Origin: Melastoma dodecandrum
Taxonomy: Eukaryota; Streptophyta; Magnoliopsida; Myrtales; Melastomataceae
DNA: 64,000 nt
Assembly (NCBI GenBank): GCA_029817715.1
Contig: JARUPY010000248.1
Location: 806,001-870,000 of the forward strand
Direction of reading: 5' to 3'
The position numbers and the translations under genes are program-made. Positions 25,148 to 37,030 of the stretch are shown here, one piece after another (position 1 is the stretch's first letter; every line of letters begins with the position of its first letter). The notes under the pieces were generated by a model, which worked only from the letters and a program-made list of their open reading frames with translations, did not search any database and was not told the DNA's origin.

Positions 25148-26713
25148 ACCCCCACCCAGCAATCGCAATTGCGTGTGTATTCATACTTTATTATTATTAT
25201 TTATTCAGGGAGGGGGATCCCCACGACAGGTCAGTGCAATGAACATGTGCGTAAACACGGAACTGAGGCATCCCATTGGGTTAAGAGAAATGAGGATCCA
25301 TACCAGGATTTCGCATTCCAACATATGGAGTATTACTACAAGCTCTTATGCAGGCTTTAAAATATATATATATATAGTCTGATTTGAATAAAAAGCTTTG
25401 AACGACCATACTAAACTTTTAGTAATTGAAAAACAAAACATAGAAACGAGAAGGGAGGGACATGAAAAGGACGTCAAAAAGCAAATTGGCCCTGACATTA
25501 CGCTTATTTGAGAAGGAAAAGCTCATAAAATAATAAATGATGATAATTATAGAAAAAGGAAGATTCAGGAAGTGGGAAACCGACGAAAATGTACGCAGGA
25601 GGAAACATCTTTTTTTTTTTTTTGGGTGGGAGAATTTAAAGGCCGAAAGGGACTTGTGACTCAAAACATTGACACAACTTCAGTATGCAACTCCCACTAG
25701 TCAATATGTAGATAATTTCAAAGGTAATGAAACCTGTTCTCCTCATCCAAGAAATATGAGACGGCCTTAAATCGCCACGTCTCCACAAACGACAATGAGA
25801 CCCGAGAAAAAGCCAAGAAGAGGAAAAGGGTTGCAATCAACTCAATAAAATTGTCCGTTGAGTTTTCTGATGGGACATTACATTAAATTTATGTCATATA
25901 TTAAGGTTATAGTGGTTTCTCATTCTAATCAATCCAACTTCTCGACCCAGATGTCGACCCTACTCCTCTACCCCCCCAAATTATATTCGAGCGGAGCAAA
26001 TACATATCTCACCTTCACCTTCCTCCCCTCTCCCTCCCACCCTCAATCGTTGGTTTTCTCCTGTTCTATCTTATCTGCCTCATTTATTGACCCAATTGGG
26101 GAACCTGGGTCCCCCCCCCCCACCACGGAGAGAACTTCTACCAGGTTCCCTTTCGTCTCTTCTCACCAAAAAGAAATGATAATAAAAAATAAGAACAGAA
26201 AATAGTGATAATGAAACGACTTCCATGGACAACTTACCAAATTGTGAGTGATGACAATTGTCTCGGGTTCCTGACCAAAGAAACCTTAATGCCCAACAAG
26301 TCAAAACAGTCAGAGTTCAAAGCCCACAATCCTAGTGTTCAGATAAAAAAAAAACAAACCACCAATGCGCTAGAGATTTCAATGCATCCCACTACCCGCC
26401 AGGCCAGTCCCATGCAAATTCGACTGTTTGCCTCGGCTTGAACCGTGTGCATGGGAATACGGTTAACAAAAGAGACAAACACTATTCATCGTGAAGGATT
26501 GCAAAAAAAAAACAAACAAACAAACAGAAAGAAGGTATACAGTAACAGAAGGACAAAAGGAAACAGAGCGCGCATCGGCTGGGAAATCTTTTCTCTGCCT
26601 CCTGTACACCTATGGGTTAGGTGACTAAAATCAATGTACATCAGAGATGTTGGTTGCAGATGGAAGAAAAAAACAAAGGAAATGCCAGAGAAAAAGGAAA
26701 AGATGACCCAGAA

Positions 26714-26809
26714 AAAAGTTATGAGTATACTTTCTCATTACAATCGAACAATATGATACACTTAGATCATCTGGCAGCTCAAGAAAGCAAAAGTTATGAG
26801 TATACTTTC
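26714..26809 (+). repeat. Direct repeat pair, 21 bp, period 75
   Basis: AAAAGTTATGAGTATACTTT followed by C occurs at 26714-26734 and again at 26789-26809. Confidence 0.8.
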
Positions 26810-27637
26810 CCGTGTGGATCATCATGTACACTATCAGAAACCATACTGGGTTACCATCTGGATCTTACTTCCGCTAGATTTTGACAAGATTCTATGTACG
26901 GGAGGAGGAGGATGTTTGAGTTAGAGTACCTTTGCAAGGGGAAGAAACTGCCCACCCGTCAACCACCTTTCAAGGTCTTAGGCACCTGTTCCCCAGCAGA
27001 TACAAGAATCCTCATCAGGAAAATCCTCGAAATTCGGATGGATGTTTCATGGCGTTTCCTTTATTTCTACGTATCATGAATCATGACGGGATCCTTGGAC
27101 CATGAAGGCAATGCGCTTAGCACTTTCCGCCCGAAGTATATCCCCCTTGAATCCAAACCGGGAGCATAAAGCACGTTCAACATGATTTCTAAATCCTCAG
27201 CCCGTAAAAAAGAATTAGATAATTGACAGGCACCAGATGACTCTGATATGCACTGAAGGGGAACTGTGTCGGGGGATCTTTCTTACCTCTGCCGGATTGT
27301 CAGGGGAGAACCATCCCAGTAGAACTCCTAGATGCATTACTGCTGGGATCAGCTTGAAGAGCAGTGGAGTTGTCACCTACAAAGGGGCTTACCTTTAGCA
27401 TGATAGAGAATCATGTCTAGGTTCCATGGCATATGTCTAGGTCTAATTAGACCATGACAAAACAATTTGTGTTCCAGGGACACCGAGATCAATGTCAATA
27501 GTAAGCAAGAGAAAACACATCCTCAAGCCTCCTGTTGGAGAGAAACTGAACTGCCTCTTGAGTGCAACCGCTCGGGAGGCACAAAGGACAACAACATGGT
27601 GGAATACCACCAGATAAATAATAAAACCCAAAAATGA

Positions 27638-27666
27638 TTTTTTTTTTTGGGGGGGGGGGGGGGGGG
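27638..27666 (+). repeat. T11-G18 homopolymer junction
   Basis: Eleven T followed by 18 G, lying within an intron of the KEA pseudogene. Confidence 0.85.
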
Positions 27667-28329
27667 AGGGGGAAGGAACCCCAAATGATTTGTTTTAAGT
27701 GCCCTATCCTAGTTTAGACATCATAGTAATGAGAAAAAAAGAGGCATACATACCAAACTGAGGGCCGTTGTACCGAGTAGCAACAAGTACAATTTACCCT
27801 GGACACAAGATTAAAAGGCTCTAAAATTAGTTAACTAGCAAGAGAAGAGGTCAATAATCCATAAATTTTTTTGCATGAGTCAGGCTATTCGAACAAAATT
27901 TGGTGGAAATCCCCAGGCGAAAACAATAATAAACTTTTTCTGTTTGTGTCTCTTTTCCTGCCTCAATACCCCAGAGAAAAAGTAGGTAAAACACTTCATC
28001 TTAAATCATTTCTTGGAATGGATGAGTCATTAGCAGGGAATAATTGATTAAAGCCCACAAAGGATGCCCACTCATTCCTTCAGTTCACGACCATCGTGAC
28101 AAATATGTCAAAAAATGCAGAAATTCTAGATGTAAAACCATTGCTGAGCAGAAATATGAGGCGTAAGAAAAACTGCTTTCAGTTTTTTGGGTACCTCAAT
28201 AATTTGGAGATTAGATGCACGACTGAGAAGAACAAAAGCAAATTCTCCAATCTGTGCTAGGGACATTCCCACCTGCCAACACAGCCAATCTTAGAGACAT
28301 CAGACGGGAGAGAAATCTTGGTAAAGAAC

Positions 28330-28390
28330 GAGCACTAATGTAATAACAGGAGGGATGAAGGAGCACTAATGTAATGACAGGAGGGATGAA
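28330..28390 (+). repeat. Tandem duplication, 31 bp
   Basis: Two copies of GAGCACTAATGTAAT(A/G)ACAG plus GAGGGATGAA start at 28330 and 28361 and differ at one or two positions. They lie in a KEA pseudogene intron. Confidence 0.85.
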
Positions 28391-31324
28391 ACCTATTCAC
28401 ACAACGTGTGCTAAGGATCATTCAAAAACAAAAACCCAAAAAATGCACTTACAAGAAGTGAAGTCTTGTTGCTGTAGCCAAATCCTTTTACAACAGTGGT
28501 CACTACAGCAGTTTTAATAACAATGACGAGTAAAACAGCTGCTAGTAATATATCGACGTGATTCCAAAGAAAATGAATATGTATTAACATCCCGATGCTG
28601 GCAAGAAAAAGGGCAGCAAAGAAGTTGCGGATGGGTTCCACCTGAAGAAGAGTTGAGTAAAAAACTATCAGACGATTTGAAATTACCTTTTTATGCAGTT
28701 AAGCAATGCTAACGGACAATACTGATGTAAAACAGGTAATGAAGCAATATCACTTGCAGGACTACAGAAAACCCACAAAGGAGATGAAGAATAAAGACAT
28801 TGCCACAAATCGTCTCATGCATTTTCATTTGCATGACTTCGAGAGAACCTGAGTTGGGGAAGGTTGTTTTATACAAGGCCAAGAGCCACAACGCAGGGTA
28901 ACCGATCTTAGAGGCTAGGTAGGATGACTACTCGTAATTGGTGCTGGAAATAGACTCTTGAAATGCAAAGACTGTTTCAAAAATCCAGTGGGTATCAAAC
29001 AAGACAACCCCATGGTCCTAATCCAAAGAGCAAACCATCACCCTACTCCATCCAACCGCAAACCAAAACCAGAAATTTCAAGGAAGAACAGGCTTTCAAA
29101 GCATCCGAAAGAGAGAAGGCAATAACGGATGAAATCTAGCCAAAAGGCTCATAAAGAAAAAGAACATACTTGCTCAAGTGTATGCTGAGCTTGGTCTGTT
29201 GTCGATATCATTACTCCAAGAACCCAGTTCAAGGCTCAAACCCAACTTGTCACTACACTGATACCAAGAAATATTTGGTACTCTAAAATTATAGCATGAA
29301 ATAGGTAATCCATGCTTGTGGTCACGGTGTAAATCAAAATGAAACAGCCAAGCTCCAGTCAAAACATCTCGTTCATTTGCATCCCTAAACCCGTTCCTAG
29401 AATCTAGATATATGAAAAGAGGAGAACAAATCATACCCATGCAACAAGAAGGCAGAATGCCATGGAGGCCAACTGGTAAACTTCATTTGTCTGTAAAATA
29501 CTTGCGTTAGTAGCAGGAGCAAGAAAATGAGAAAATGGTATTAAAGAGCTTAACTCGCCTGGGATGAGAGACTGATCATCAGTTTCAAGAACCAAGGCAC
29601 ACAGGTTCGTGATAAAATTGACAAAACAGCCAAAAATGCCATTAAAACCACCAACCTAGGTTAGAAAGGAGATACGAAATTAGACTTCATCTATAATAAC
29701 AAATTTGACATAAATGTAGGGGCTTTTTAATGTCGTATCATTTACTTCAACTACAGCACATCGTACTGAATTTAAGAGCTACGTCGGCAGAATTTGCACA
29801 ATCTTTAATGCAATCAACTACGGGAGATTGGGAGAGAGGAAAATCATACGTACGATTTTGTCATTGATATTACTCCCTGAAGAACACCTGAAGTACCGCC
29901 AAGTACAGGAAGCAAAGCAAACAATAGTCCCACAGCACAATCCTGTGAGAAACAGAGGCTGAGGGAAAGTGCAACAGATAGATCAAGTCATAATAAGATC
30001 ACAAATTATAGTACCTGCAAGATCAGGGTTCCAATAGTGACCTGTCCATGAAGTGCATTCATACTATTTCTTTCCATTAGAAATTTCAAAACCTACACCA
30101 AAACAAGGTCAATGAAACGTAAGTCATAGCTAACAGGCACGGCATGCCAGCTGAAACATGAGGGCAAAGAAGATAGTTCCATGGAAAAATTAAGCAAGCT
30201 GATAAACAAATATGAATGATAGTCATTCAAGACTAGTCTCAGACACTTCATAGATAGTTAATCTCACTAAAAGACACAATCTTCAAAAGAAAGAGCTCTC
30301 TGTACATGAGAAAAACAAGAAAGGTGATAAAAGGTATAAGAAAATGATAGTTCTCCAGCAAACGTGAGACCAATGGAGGACAAGGATTATAAGATACATA
30401 TTGAGAGTTATTCCCCATCAACAACTTATCCTCATTCAAGAGAGACTATGGACATATCAGGCTCCAATTATGCATGACTTTCTTATTCAGCTCTAGCATT
30501 TTTTGTAGATTAGTTCAATCAAACTGAATAAAAGAAGACTAGTGCAATCTAGTATTATTACTAGTATTATTACTCATGATGGCCACTATGCAAAAGCAAC
30601 TGACTGGGCCAAAATTCCAGTAAAAAAGTTGACATTATATCCTCCTAAAAAATTAACGACTGATAAATAAAACAGACAGGAATGCACACCCAGTGACACC
30701 ATATTATAAAGGTACAGCACAGAAAAGAATAATTACCACGGCTGTGGAAGACATTGAAAGGAATGCACCGACAAATACTCCCTCTGAAGGTTTACCACCA
30801 CACAACTGAACGAGAGACAGTCAATAAGTAATTTCAACGGGTCAGTACAAAAGGAAAGCAGGTACTATGGAATCAAAGTATCCGGCAAGGTGCAGTACAT
30901 GTGAAGTGGACAACAAGCTGAAAGGATCACTCAATTGAGGTTGGGCTGGGTGCACCGCCACCCAACAAAACATATAAATATGCTACTGAAACAGAAAATT
31001 AACTCATAGTCTCGCACCACGTACCGAGGCGGTTATCCCACTTAAGCACATAAGAAGAAGAATCTGAAGAAGACCACCTAAAACCGCCACCGCTCTGACA
31101 ATCCACAGCTGCATATTGATAAAGAAGCATGTCATATCAAAGAACTTGTATGAAGCAGAAAAGGCCAATAACAGATAAACCATCTCGATAGCAATAAATG
31201 AAAATTTACCCACCTTTGCAGTGGAGAACTCAAGGCCAAGGGCAAAAAGAAGAAAAATTACTCCAAATTGAGCAACTGTTTCTACCTGTAACCATGAACA
31301 GAAACAAATGTAACAGTAAGAAAA

Positions 31325-31372
31325 AGGACAATTGATACAGAAAATAACAGGACAATTGATACAGAAAATAAC
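31325..31372 (+). repeat. Tandem duplication, 24 bp
   Basis: Two perfect copies of a unit beginning AGGACAATTGATACAG start at 31325 and 31349, about 40 bases upstream of the first surviving KEA exon. Confidence 0.9.
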
Positions 31373-31634
31373 GAGTACCAGAAATTCAAAATAAAACAAC
31401 TACGATGATCCCAAGAGAAGGGAATTGTAGACCAAAAATCTAGAGATTCCCATTCTTGACATACAAAATAATTTAGATCTAATATGACCAATCACCACTG
31501 TCACCCAAGATCCACTGTGACCCAATAACGGTGGAACCAAAGGTGGGTCCACAACAGCTGCTGAGGGTGAGTGGAAAGGAACCAAAGGCGAAGGAACTAC
31601 AACGGGTTGACAATAGTTGTTGAGGGTGAGGGTG

Positions 31635-31735
31635 GGGCGAAGGAATGGGGCCGGATGAACAGGGGCGAAGGAACGGAGACGGAGGAACGGGGCGGAGGAA
31701 CGAAGGTGGAGGAACGGAGGCGAAGGAACGGGAAT
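31635..31735 (+). repeat. GA-rich minisatellite
   Basis: Irregular repetition of a GGNGAAGGAACGG-like unit of about 12-15 bases gives a purine-rich plus strand. Confidence 0.65.
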
Positions 31736-33720
31736 GATGGTAACGAGGATAGTGGAGGTGCCTATGTACGGAGACGACAACTGTTGGCATGGATTGAGCA
31801 TGAGGGAGGTAGAAATTGGGAGAATCAAGGCTTTTGGGTCAACACATGATTCTAACGGGGTAATAAGGGGTGACCTACTTTTGACACATTGGTTTAAGGC
31901 TTTTTTTACCACACGTTGGATCTACGTGTGTCGTTTCTGCTATGTCACATAAAACGGAAGTGTATTAATATCGTTTCTGTCAACTGAAATGACACGTCGG
32001 ACGTCGTTATTTGCACTACTAACAGAGGATGTATTTAATATGACGGAATAAGTACATATATAAACGGGATAAATAGAAAATAACGAGTATAATGCATGAT
32101 AAATTTACACATTTTGACCAAAAGAAAGGCCACGAAGGAGGGAGACGAAGACCCACGCGCTGAGTTGAGCCCACGTGCACGCCGGAGTTGTGTGATCGGG
32201 GAAAAGCCAAACGAACAGAAAATGAAGAAAGTGGTAAATATTGGAATTGGCATTGGCATGCCAACACGCAGAACGTACGGGAATTCGTTAAACATAATTT
32301 GGGGGGTTGTTACATTATTTTTTTAATGTTGGTCGAAAAAAAAAATCATAACATAAGTTAGAAAAAAAAAGTCTCAAAATCGAATTAAGATATTTTGACC
32401 CATTTTGACGGTACCAAACCATTAAAATGGATGGGCCAGTTGTACGTTAGGGGCACCATATTTAAACTAAACAAAACACGAATAGCAAGTACATTACCAA
32501 ATTAGTGCAATAACTTTGGGTGGAGTTCAATGCATTTCTTGTCTAAAGGACAATGATCGCCAAACACAGCGGTTTCAGACAAAGAAAAACAAAAGCTAAA
32601 AAAATACGTGCCCAGGGATTGAGAGTGTGTTCCAAACCCAGGGAAAGATCACCTCATCTTTCTTACCTGGACACCCTGAAGTGAACAGAATGATCACTTC
32701 TACCCAACTCTCCAATTAAATGCCAGCTCTGATGCTCAGGGTCAGAGCCAGAATCCCATGAAGATTCCCACAACAAAACATTTCGAAAACAGCCTCAGCC
32801 CTTGGTTCACAATCAACCGAATGCAACCCCCATTAATTCAAAACACATTTTGTTGAAACATCACCTAGTCAGACAGCACCATCATTCCAAGATCCATAGA
32901 AAACCATGATCTGATCCCACTCCAGTCACTGGGGAATGGGACTTCTTCATACACTGGGTAACTTTGTTTCAGATCCCCATGTCGAAAGAGTACATGGCAT
33001 CCCACGAACAGTACATCAGTTACTTCCTTTGTGGTCTTGGGAAGTATTTTCTGCCAACATATAGGTTGTTGTAAGACTTCGGGAAATGTGTCCAGATGAA
33101 AAGGTTAAGAGGAAACTTTGCAGACCAAGCCGTCCTCTTAGATTTACTTCACATGGAAAAACCATTCACCAAAGTAAAGCGGGCTTCCCCAAAGTGATTA
33201 AAAGAAGTAAGTAGTAAGTAGTTGACTAATGGAAAGATATCACCAATTTCCCCGTTTTATTTAAATCTATGGTTTTGTCTTCCTCTATGTGGGGAAGAAG
33301 AGGCGACCTGAGGGAAACGGTGAAGCTAACCTAATCTGCCCAATCAGCCTAAGGAAAAACCATACAAGATGAACGGTACTTAGACGGCAAGGAAGAGGAC
33401 AGTTTACCTCTACATTTCCAGATTTCCAGAGACAATCCCAATTATGCAATCACATGGCAAAGAGTGTGGATTAAATGAATATGGTCTGGTTATCAAGATC
33501 CAATGCACCGGAATTCTCCGCAAGAGAAGTCATGGTTAAAATTTAACTAACCTCTCGTAAAGACTAACCGCCCGTGATTAAATATTAGGCGACGCTACAT
33601 CGAGTTTTCAAACCATTTGCCACGTATATACCCTCAGGGAAGATGATATAATATCAAATCTTATCACATCATATCAAGTAAAGGGAAGAGTGAGCATCAA
33701 CCTGCAGAACGTGTGAGGAG

Positions 33721-34784
33721 ATGGAGATTCCAACGATAGATTTCGGCGAGCTCGATGGCGAGAACAGGAGCAAGATCTTGGCACTTCTTCAAGATGCTTG
33801 TGAAAAGTGGGGCTGCTTCCAGGTAGAGAGATTAACCACATAGCTATGATTGCAGTAGTAATGTTTGCAATACTGATATCATGGCATGGCCACCTTCGCA
33901 GATTGAGAACCATGGAATCGACAAAGTTCTGATGGAAAAGGTCGAGAACTATGTGAACTCTCACTATGAGAAAAATATGAAGGCCAGTTTCTACGAATCT
34001 GAAATAGCTAATAGATTGTCAACTAGATGTGCCTCCGATGTGGACTGGGAAACCACCTTCTTTGTTTCGCACTACCCAAAATCCAACATTGCAGAAATTC
34101 CAAACCTCTCCGAGGATCTTTGGTAAGGAACCAAAGTTTTCAGTTGATAACATGAATTGCAACAGAGCCATACTGATTTTTTCGACTAACAGATAAGTAA
34201 CACATGCAGCAATGCTTTGGAGGAATACATAGCTCAACTGATAAAACTGGCTGAGAAACTGTTGGAGCTAATGTCTAAGAACCTCTGCTTAGACAAGGAT
34301 CACATAAAGAAATGTTTCTTGGGAGAAAGTGGCCCTTCCATCGGAACTAAAGTAGCAATCTACCCTCAATGCCCTCATCCAGAATAGGTGAGGGGACTCA
34401 AGGAGCACACTGATGTCGGTGGGATCATACTTCTCCAAGATGACCAGGTTCCAGGGCTCGAATTCCTCAAGGATGGTAAATGGGTGCCAATTCCTCCATC
34501 CAAGAACAACAGGATTTTCGTAAACACAGGTGACCAGGTGGAGATATTGGAGCAATGGGTGGTACAAAAGTGTGCTGCATCGCGTCATGCCCAAGAAAAC
34601 TGGAAACAGGCTATCCATTGCGACATTCTACAACCCAGCCACTGACGCAATAATATCTCCTGCTCCAAAGGTTCTATATCCAGATCAATTCACTTTTGGA
34701 GACTACCTGAAACTGTATGCCACCATAAAGTTTCTAGAGAAAGATCTAAGATTCGAAATTCGAATCCTTGAAGAAGATGACTAA
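33721..34784 (+). pseudogene. ACO1: ACC oxidase (ACO1-type) pseudogene
   Basis: Exons 33721-33822, 33902-34122 and 34210-34784 align end to end with ACC oxidase, the Fe(II)/ascorbate dioxygenase that makes ethylene from ACC. It opens MEIPTIDFGELDGENRSKIL. The iron ligands remain readable (HTD at about 34402 and the His of VLHR), as does [10 protein letters not shown]. Two lesions break it. TAG at 34385-34387 follows YPQCPHPE where the family has Leu (a TTG or CTG to TAG change). One extra base at about 34548-34550 after GDQVEIL means [13 protein letters not shown] continues in the next frame. One Leu of the IILLLQDD block is also missing. Splice sites are intact, so it may still be transcribed. 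The motif [19 protein letters not shown] places it with Arabidopsis ACO1, not ACO2/4. Confidence 0.9.
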
Positions 34785-35148
34785 TGGCCAGACAACCGTG
34801 GTCTCCTGATGATAAAACCGAAATCAGCTCAGTTCAGTGTCGGTCTCTTTGTCCAAGACCGCACAACCTATCAATTTACTTTCCTTAACCTTTAGTTTAT
34901 GTGTAATGTAACGCCAAGAGAAGGTACTTGCAAACCATCCTTGTAATAATCATTACTTTCACGATGGTTTCTCCTGAAAGGCCCTAGTGAAAATAACAAG
35001 AACATGCTCCTTCAGCATCTGGTTTTCATATTTATCTAATGACATTCTCGAGATACAGACATAGTTCCAAGGACAAATTAAAATCCACAGGATTCCCCAA
35101 TGTGAAGTTACTTGTTAGCTGATGATCAACTCATCCAAATTCTGCTTA
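34785..35148. other. Convergent 3' regions
   Basis: Lies between the stop of the ACC oxidase pseudogene and the stop of FANCE. No gene seen. Confidence 0.5.
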
Positions 35149-36695
35149 CTACAAGCTAACCAACTTTGTCAAAATAGACTTCGTAACGAGAGTGTCAGTG
35201 GATTCCGCCACTTTGATGAGGAAATCCTTGTGAGGCTTCACCTCCAACGGACATTTTGAAATTAAACATAGCAGGAAATGACCAAACTTCAAAGACTTAG
35301 AAAGCCTTTGAGACGTTCTCTGAATAGCTGGAACAATATGATCAACTGAGTCCTGAGTCAAATGTACATTGTGATTCAGCACGTTATGAAGTAGGTTGAA
35401 GAGTGATTCCGTCCATACAAGCTCCGTTGAAATCAGGGACCGTTGTGAAGACAAGCATATAAATTTTAGCTCATTCCTATCCGAGCACAACAGCTTCTCA
35501 AGAAAGGCAGAAATGTGAGTAGGGTGCAAGCATGCCTTCATGATTTTTGAAACTACATCGCAAATGGGACCATTGATTCCCTCTTTTCGTATCATAAGTG
35601 GAAATAACAACGCATACTCGGTAGCTCTCTGATGAAGCTTACAACAGTCCAGAATCACACCTAACAATACACGAGAAACGGCATTCTCAAGAGCCAAAAG
35701 TTTCGGAAGCATCACACTACAGAGAACCTGACTTGGACACACAAGCTCATCTTGGGTGATATCAGTCAGGTGTGAAAGGAGAACTGAAGCGGTCTCGTCG
35801 TCAGCTTTCCATGGCTCCAACAATTCCAAAATCTGAAAAGAATCCAAGTCCTTCTGTAGACATAGTCCCTTAATTTCCTTCGACAATTCTATGCCCATGC
35901 CGGCCGAGTTACAATTTATGAGTCGAGCCTTCAAATCGGCCACATTGCTCAAAATTTCTGGTCCCAGAGAACATTTCACCGGAAAGTCGACCTCAATTTC
36001 CTCTGCAACATAAATTTCGTCCTGTTTCTCTGCCACAATAACTTGACCTGACATTTCCACGTCACCACAAAAATCATCCGATTCATCAGAACTCAGCACT
36101 TCTTCCGCCACAGTAACCAAAGGGAAAAGCACCGAATCATTAGACGTGGCACATTTGAGCCAAACAGGAACAGACTCGAACTCCTGGCACAACCCATCTC
36201 CCTTGCCAGCCAGTCTCGTTTGAGAAACCCGTTCAGGCTCCCGAACCGAGCTCACGAGATCAACCAGGTGGCGAGCAGCACTCTCTACCCAAAAATCAAC
36301 CTTTCCATGTCCACTCAAAACACGAGCGCCGAGCCCGGACAACTCCTCAAGGTCAAACCTCCGGTGCTCGTACCCAAGAAACCACAGAATCCTAGACTGC
36401 ACGAACGAAGGCAATGTACTCATAAACATAACCCTGCAGATACAAGCACTTACCCCATCAAAAAGAAGATCGCGATCAAAACCAAAATTAACCCCACCCC
36501 CTCCTACCTGCTTCTTTGAGGGAGAGGGTCTAAAACGACGACGTCCAGAGGCTTCCCCAGCAATGAAACAAACGAGCTCGTGGATAAAGGATGTTCCGCG
36601 GAACCGGCGCCCGATTCCTTCAACCACCGTGATGCGTCCGTCTCCGGCGTCGGTGAACGGAGGAAGATATCAAACAGCGGCGCCCAAGCCTCCAT
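35149..36695 (-). CDS. FANCE: Fanconi anemia group E protein homologue (FANCE)
   Basis: Two exons, 36695-36508 and 36433-35149, joined by a 74-base intron (Arg rebuilt from AG+G), give 490 residues. The N-terminal part opens MEAWAPLFDIFLRSPTPETD; the ATG at 36695 is the first true ATG of this frame. A middle acidic, low-complexity region (about residues 170-220) is followed by an all-helical C-terminal domain from about 250 to the end, ending VTKSILTKLVSL. That fits the FANCE C-terminal domain, which contacts FANCD2. FANCE bridges the FA core complex to FANCD2 in nuclear interstrand-crosslink repair; in Arabidopsis it affects meiotic crossover. The longer open frame of exon 2 runs back into the intron and should not be used as the start. 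Gene and tetraspanin neighbour diverge from a 335-base interval. Confidence 0.85.
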
Positions 36696-37030
36696 CACCG
36701 ATCGGTCAAAAATCGACAAAACCCTATAATTGGCGGGTGATTGGGGAAAAGGCCAATCAGGTGAGGAGCACGTGACGTCGGGCCGGAGCGCGGGGATCGG
36801 CCCGAGTTTGATTTGAGAAGGTAAAAATGAATAATCAGTCCCTGAATTATTAATTGTTCTTCAAAATGGTCCGATTTTTTATTACGATTTGTCGTCTACT
36901 TCACGTGTTTCCATGATTTGCCTAAATTGCAAAACCGGGGGGACATCATAATGTTGTCCTCTTCTTTCCTGTCTCATATTTAATCATGGGATGAATTGAA
37001 TAAGAGATTATGTGTATGTTGTGAAAAGCC
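36696..37030. promoter_or_regulatory. Divergent promoter region FANCE / tetraspanin
   Basis: Only 335 bases separate the two start codons, so both 5'UTRs and core promoters must fit here. No clear TATA box was identified. A CACGTG-containing stretch occurs near 36768-36775. Confidence 0.5.

Larger units (their letters stand above)
24383..27073. other. Gene-poor interval, 2.7 kb
   Basis: No gene recognised. Contains a 19-base C run (25129-25147), a short (TA)n run near 25362-25375, an 11-base C run (26111-26121) and a 21-base direct repeat (next entry). The right end would be the 3' region of the KEA pseudogene. Confidence 0.5.
27074..31285 (-). pseudogene. KEA: KEA4/5/6-type K+/H+ antiporter, 5'-truncated and frameshifted
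   Basis: Exons on the minus strand: 31285-31214, 31108-31025, 30805-30737, 30092-30015, 29942-29854, 29655-29559, 29490-29437, 29257-29170, 28641-28453, 28272-28195, 27798-27754, 27376-27287 and a last exon ending with TGA at 27074-27076 (its start, near 27200, is uncertain). They encode the CPA2 Na+/H+-exchanger-type membrane domain from ETVAQFGVIFLLFALGLEFS to AESAKRIAFMVQGS. The first exons of the family (signal peptide, acidic N-terminus, first membrane helices) are absent from 31286 to 33720. The exon at 29257-29170 is 88 nt where the family has 96: eight bases are missing after LELGS (about 29217), shifting the frame and causing a stop at 29174. The intron after 29559 uses a GC donor. 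Intact KEA4-6 proteins exchange K+ for H+ in endomembranes; this copy should not. Confidence 0.88.
31286..33720. other. Sequence replacing the KEA 5' end; no gene
   Basis: Expected KEA N-terminal exons are not found. Instead there are a 24-bp tandem duplication (31325-31372), a purine-rich minisatellite (about 31635-31735) and AT-rich DNA to the ACC oxidase pseudogene. Open frames, including a proline-rich one on the minus strand, follow from the repeats and match no family. Confidence 0.6.

Noticed and set aside
31400..31912. Proline-rich minus-strand frame next to the KEA pseudogene
   Set aside because: Produced by translating the GA-rich minisatellite; it does not match the KEA N-terminus.
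36434..36627. N-terminal extension of the long FANCE frame
   Set aside because: It reads through the 74-base intron. The spliced model with ATG at 36695 has proper GT-AG sites and phase.
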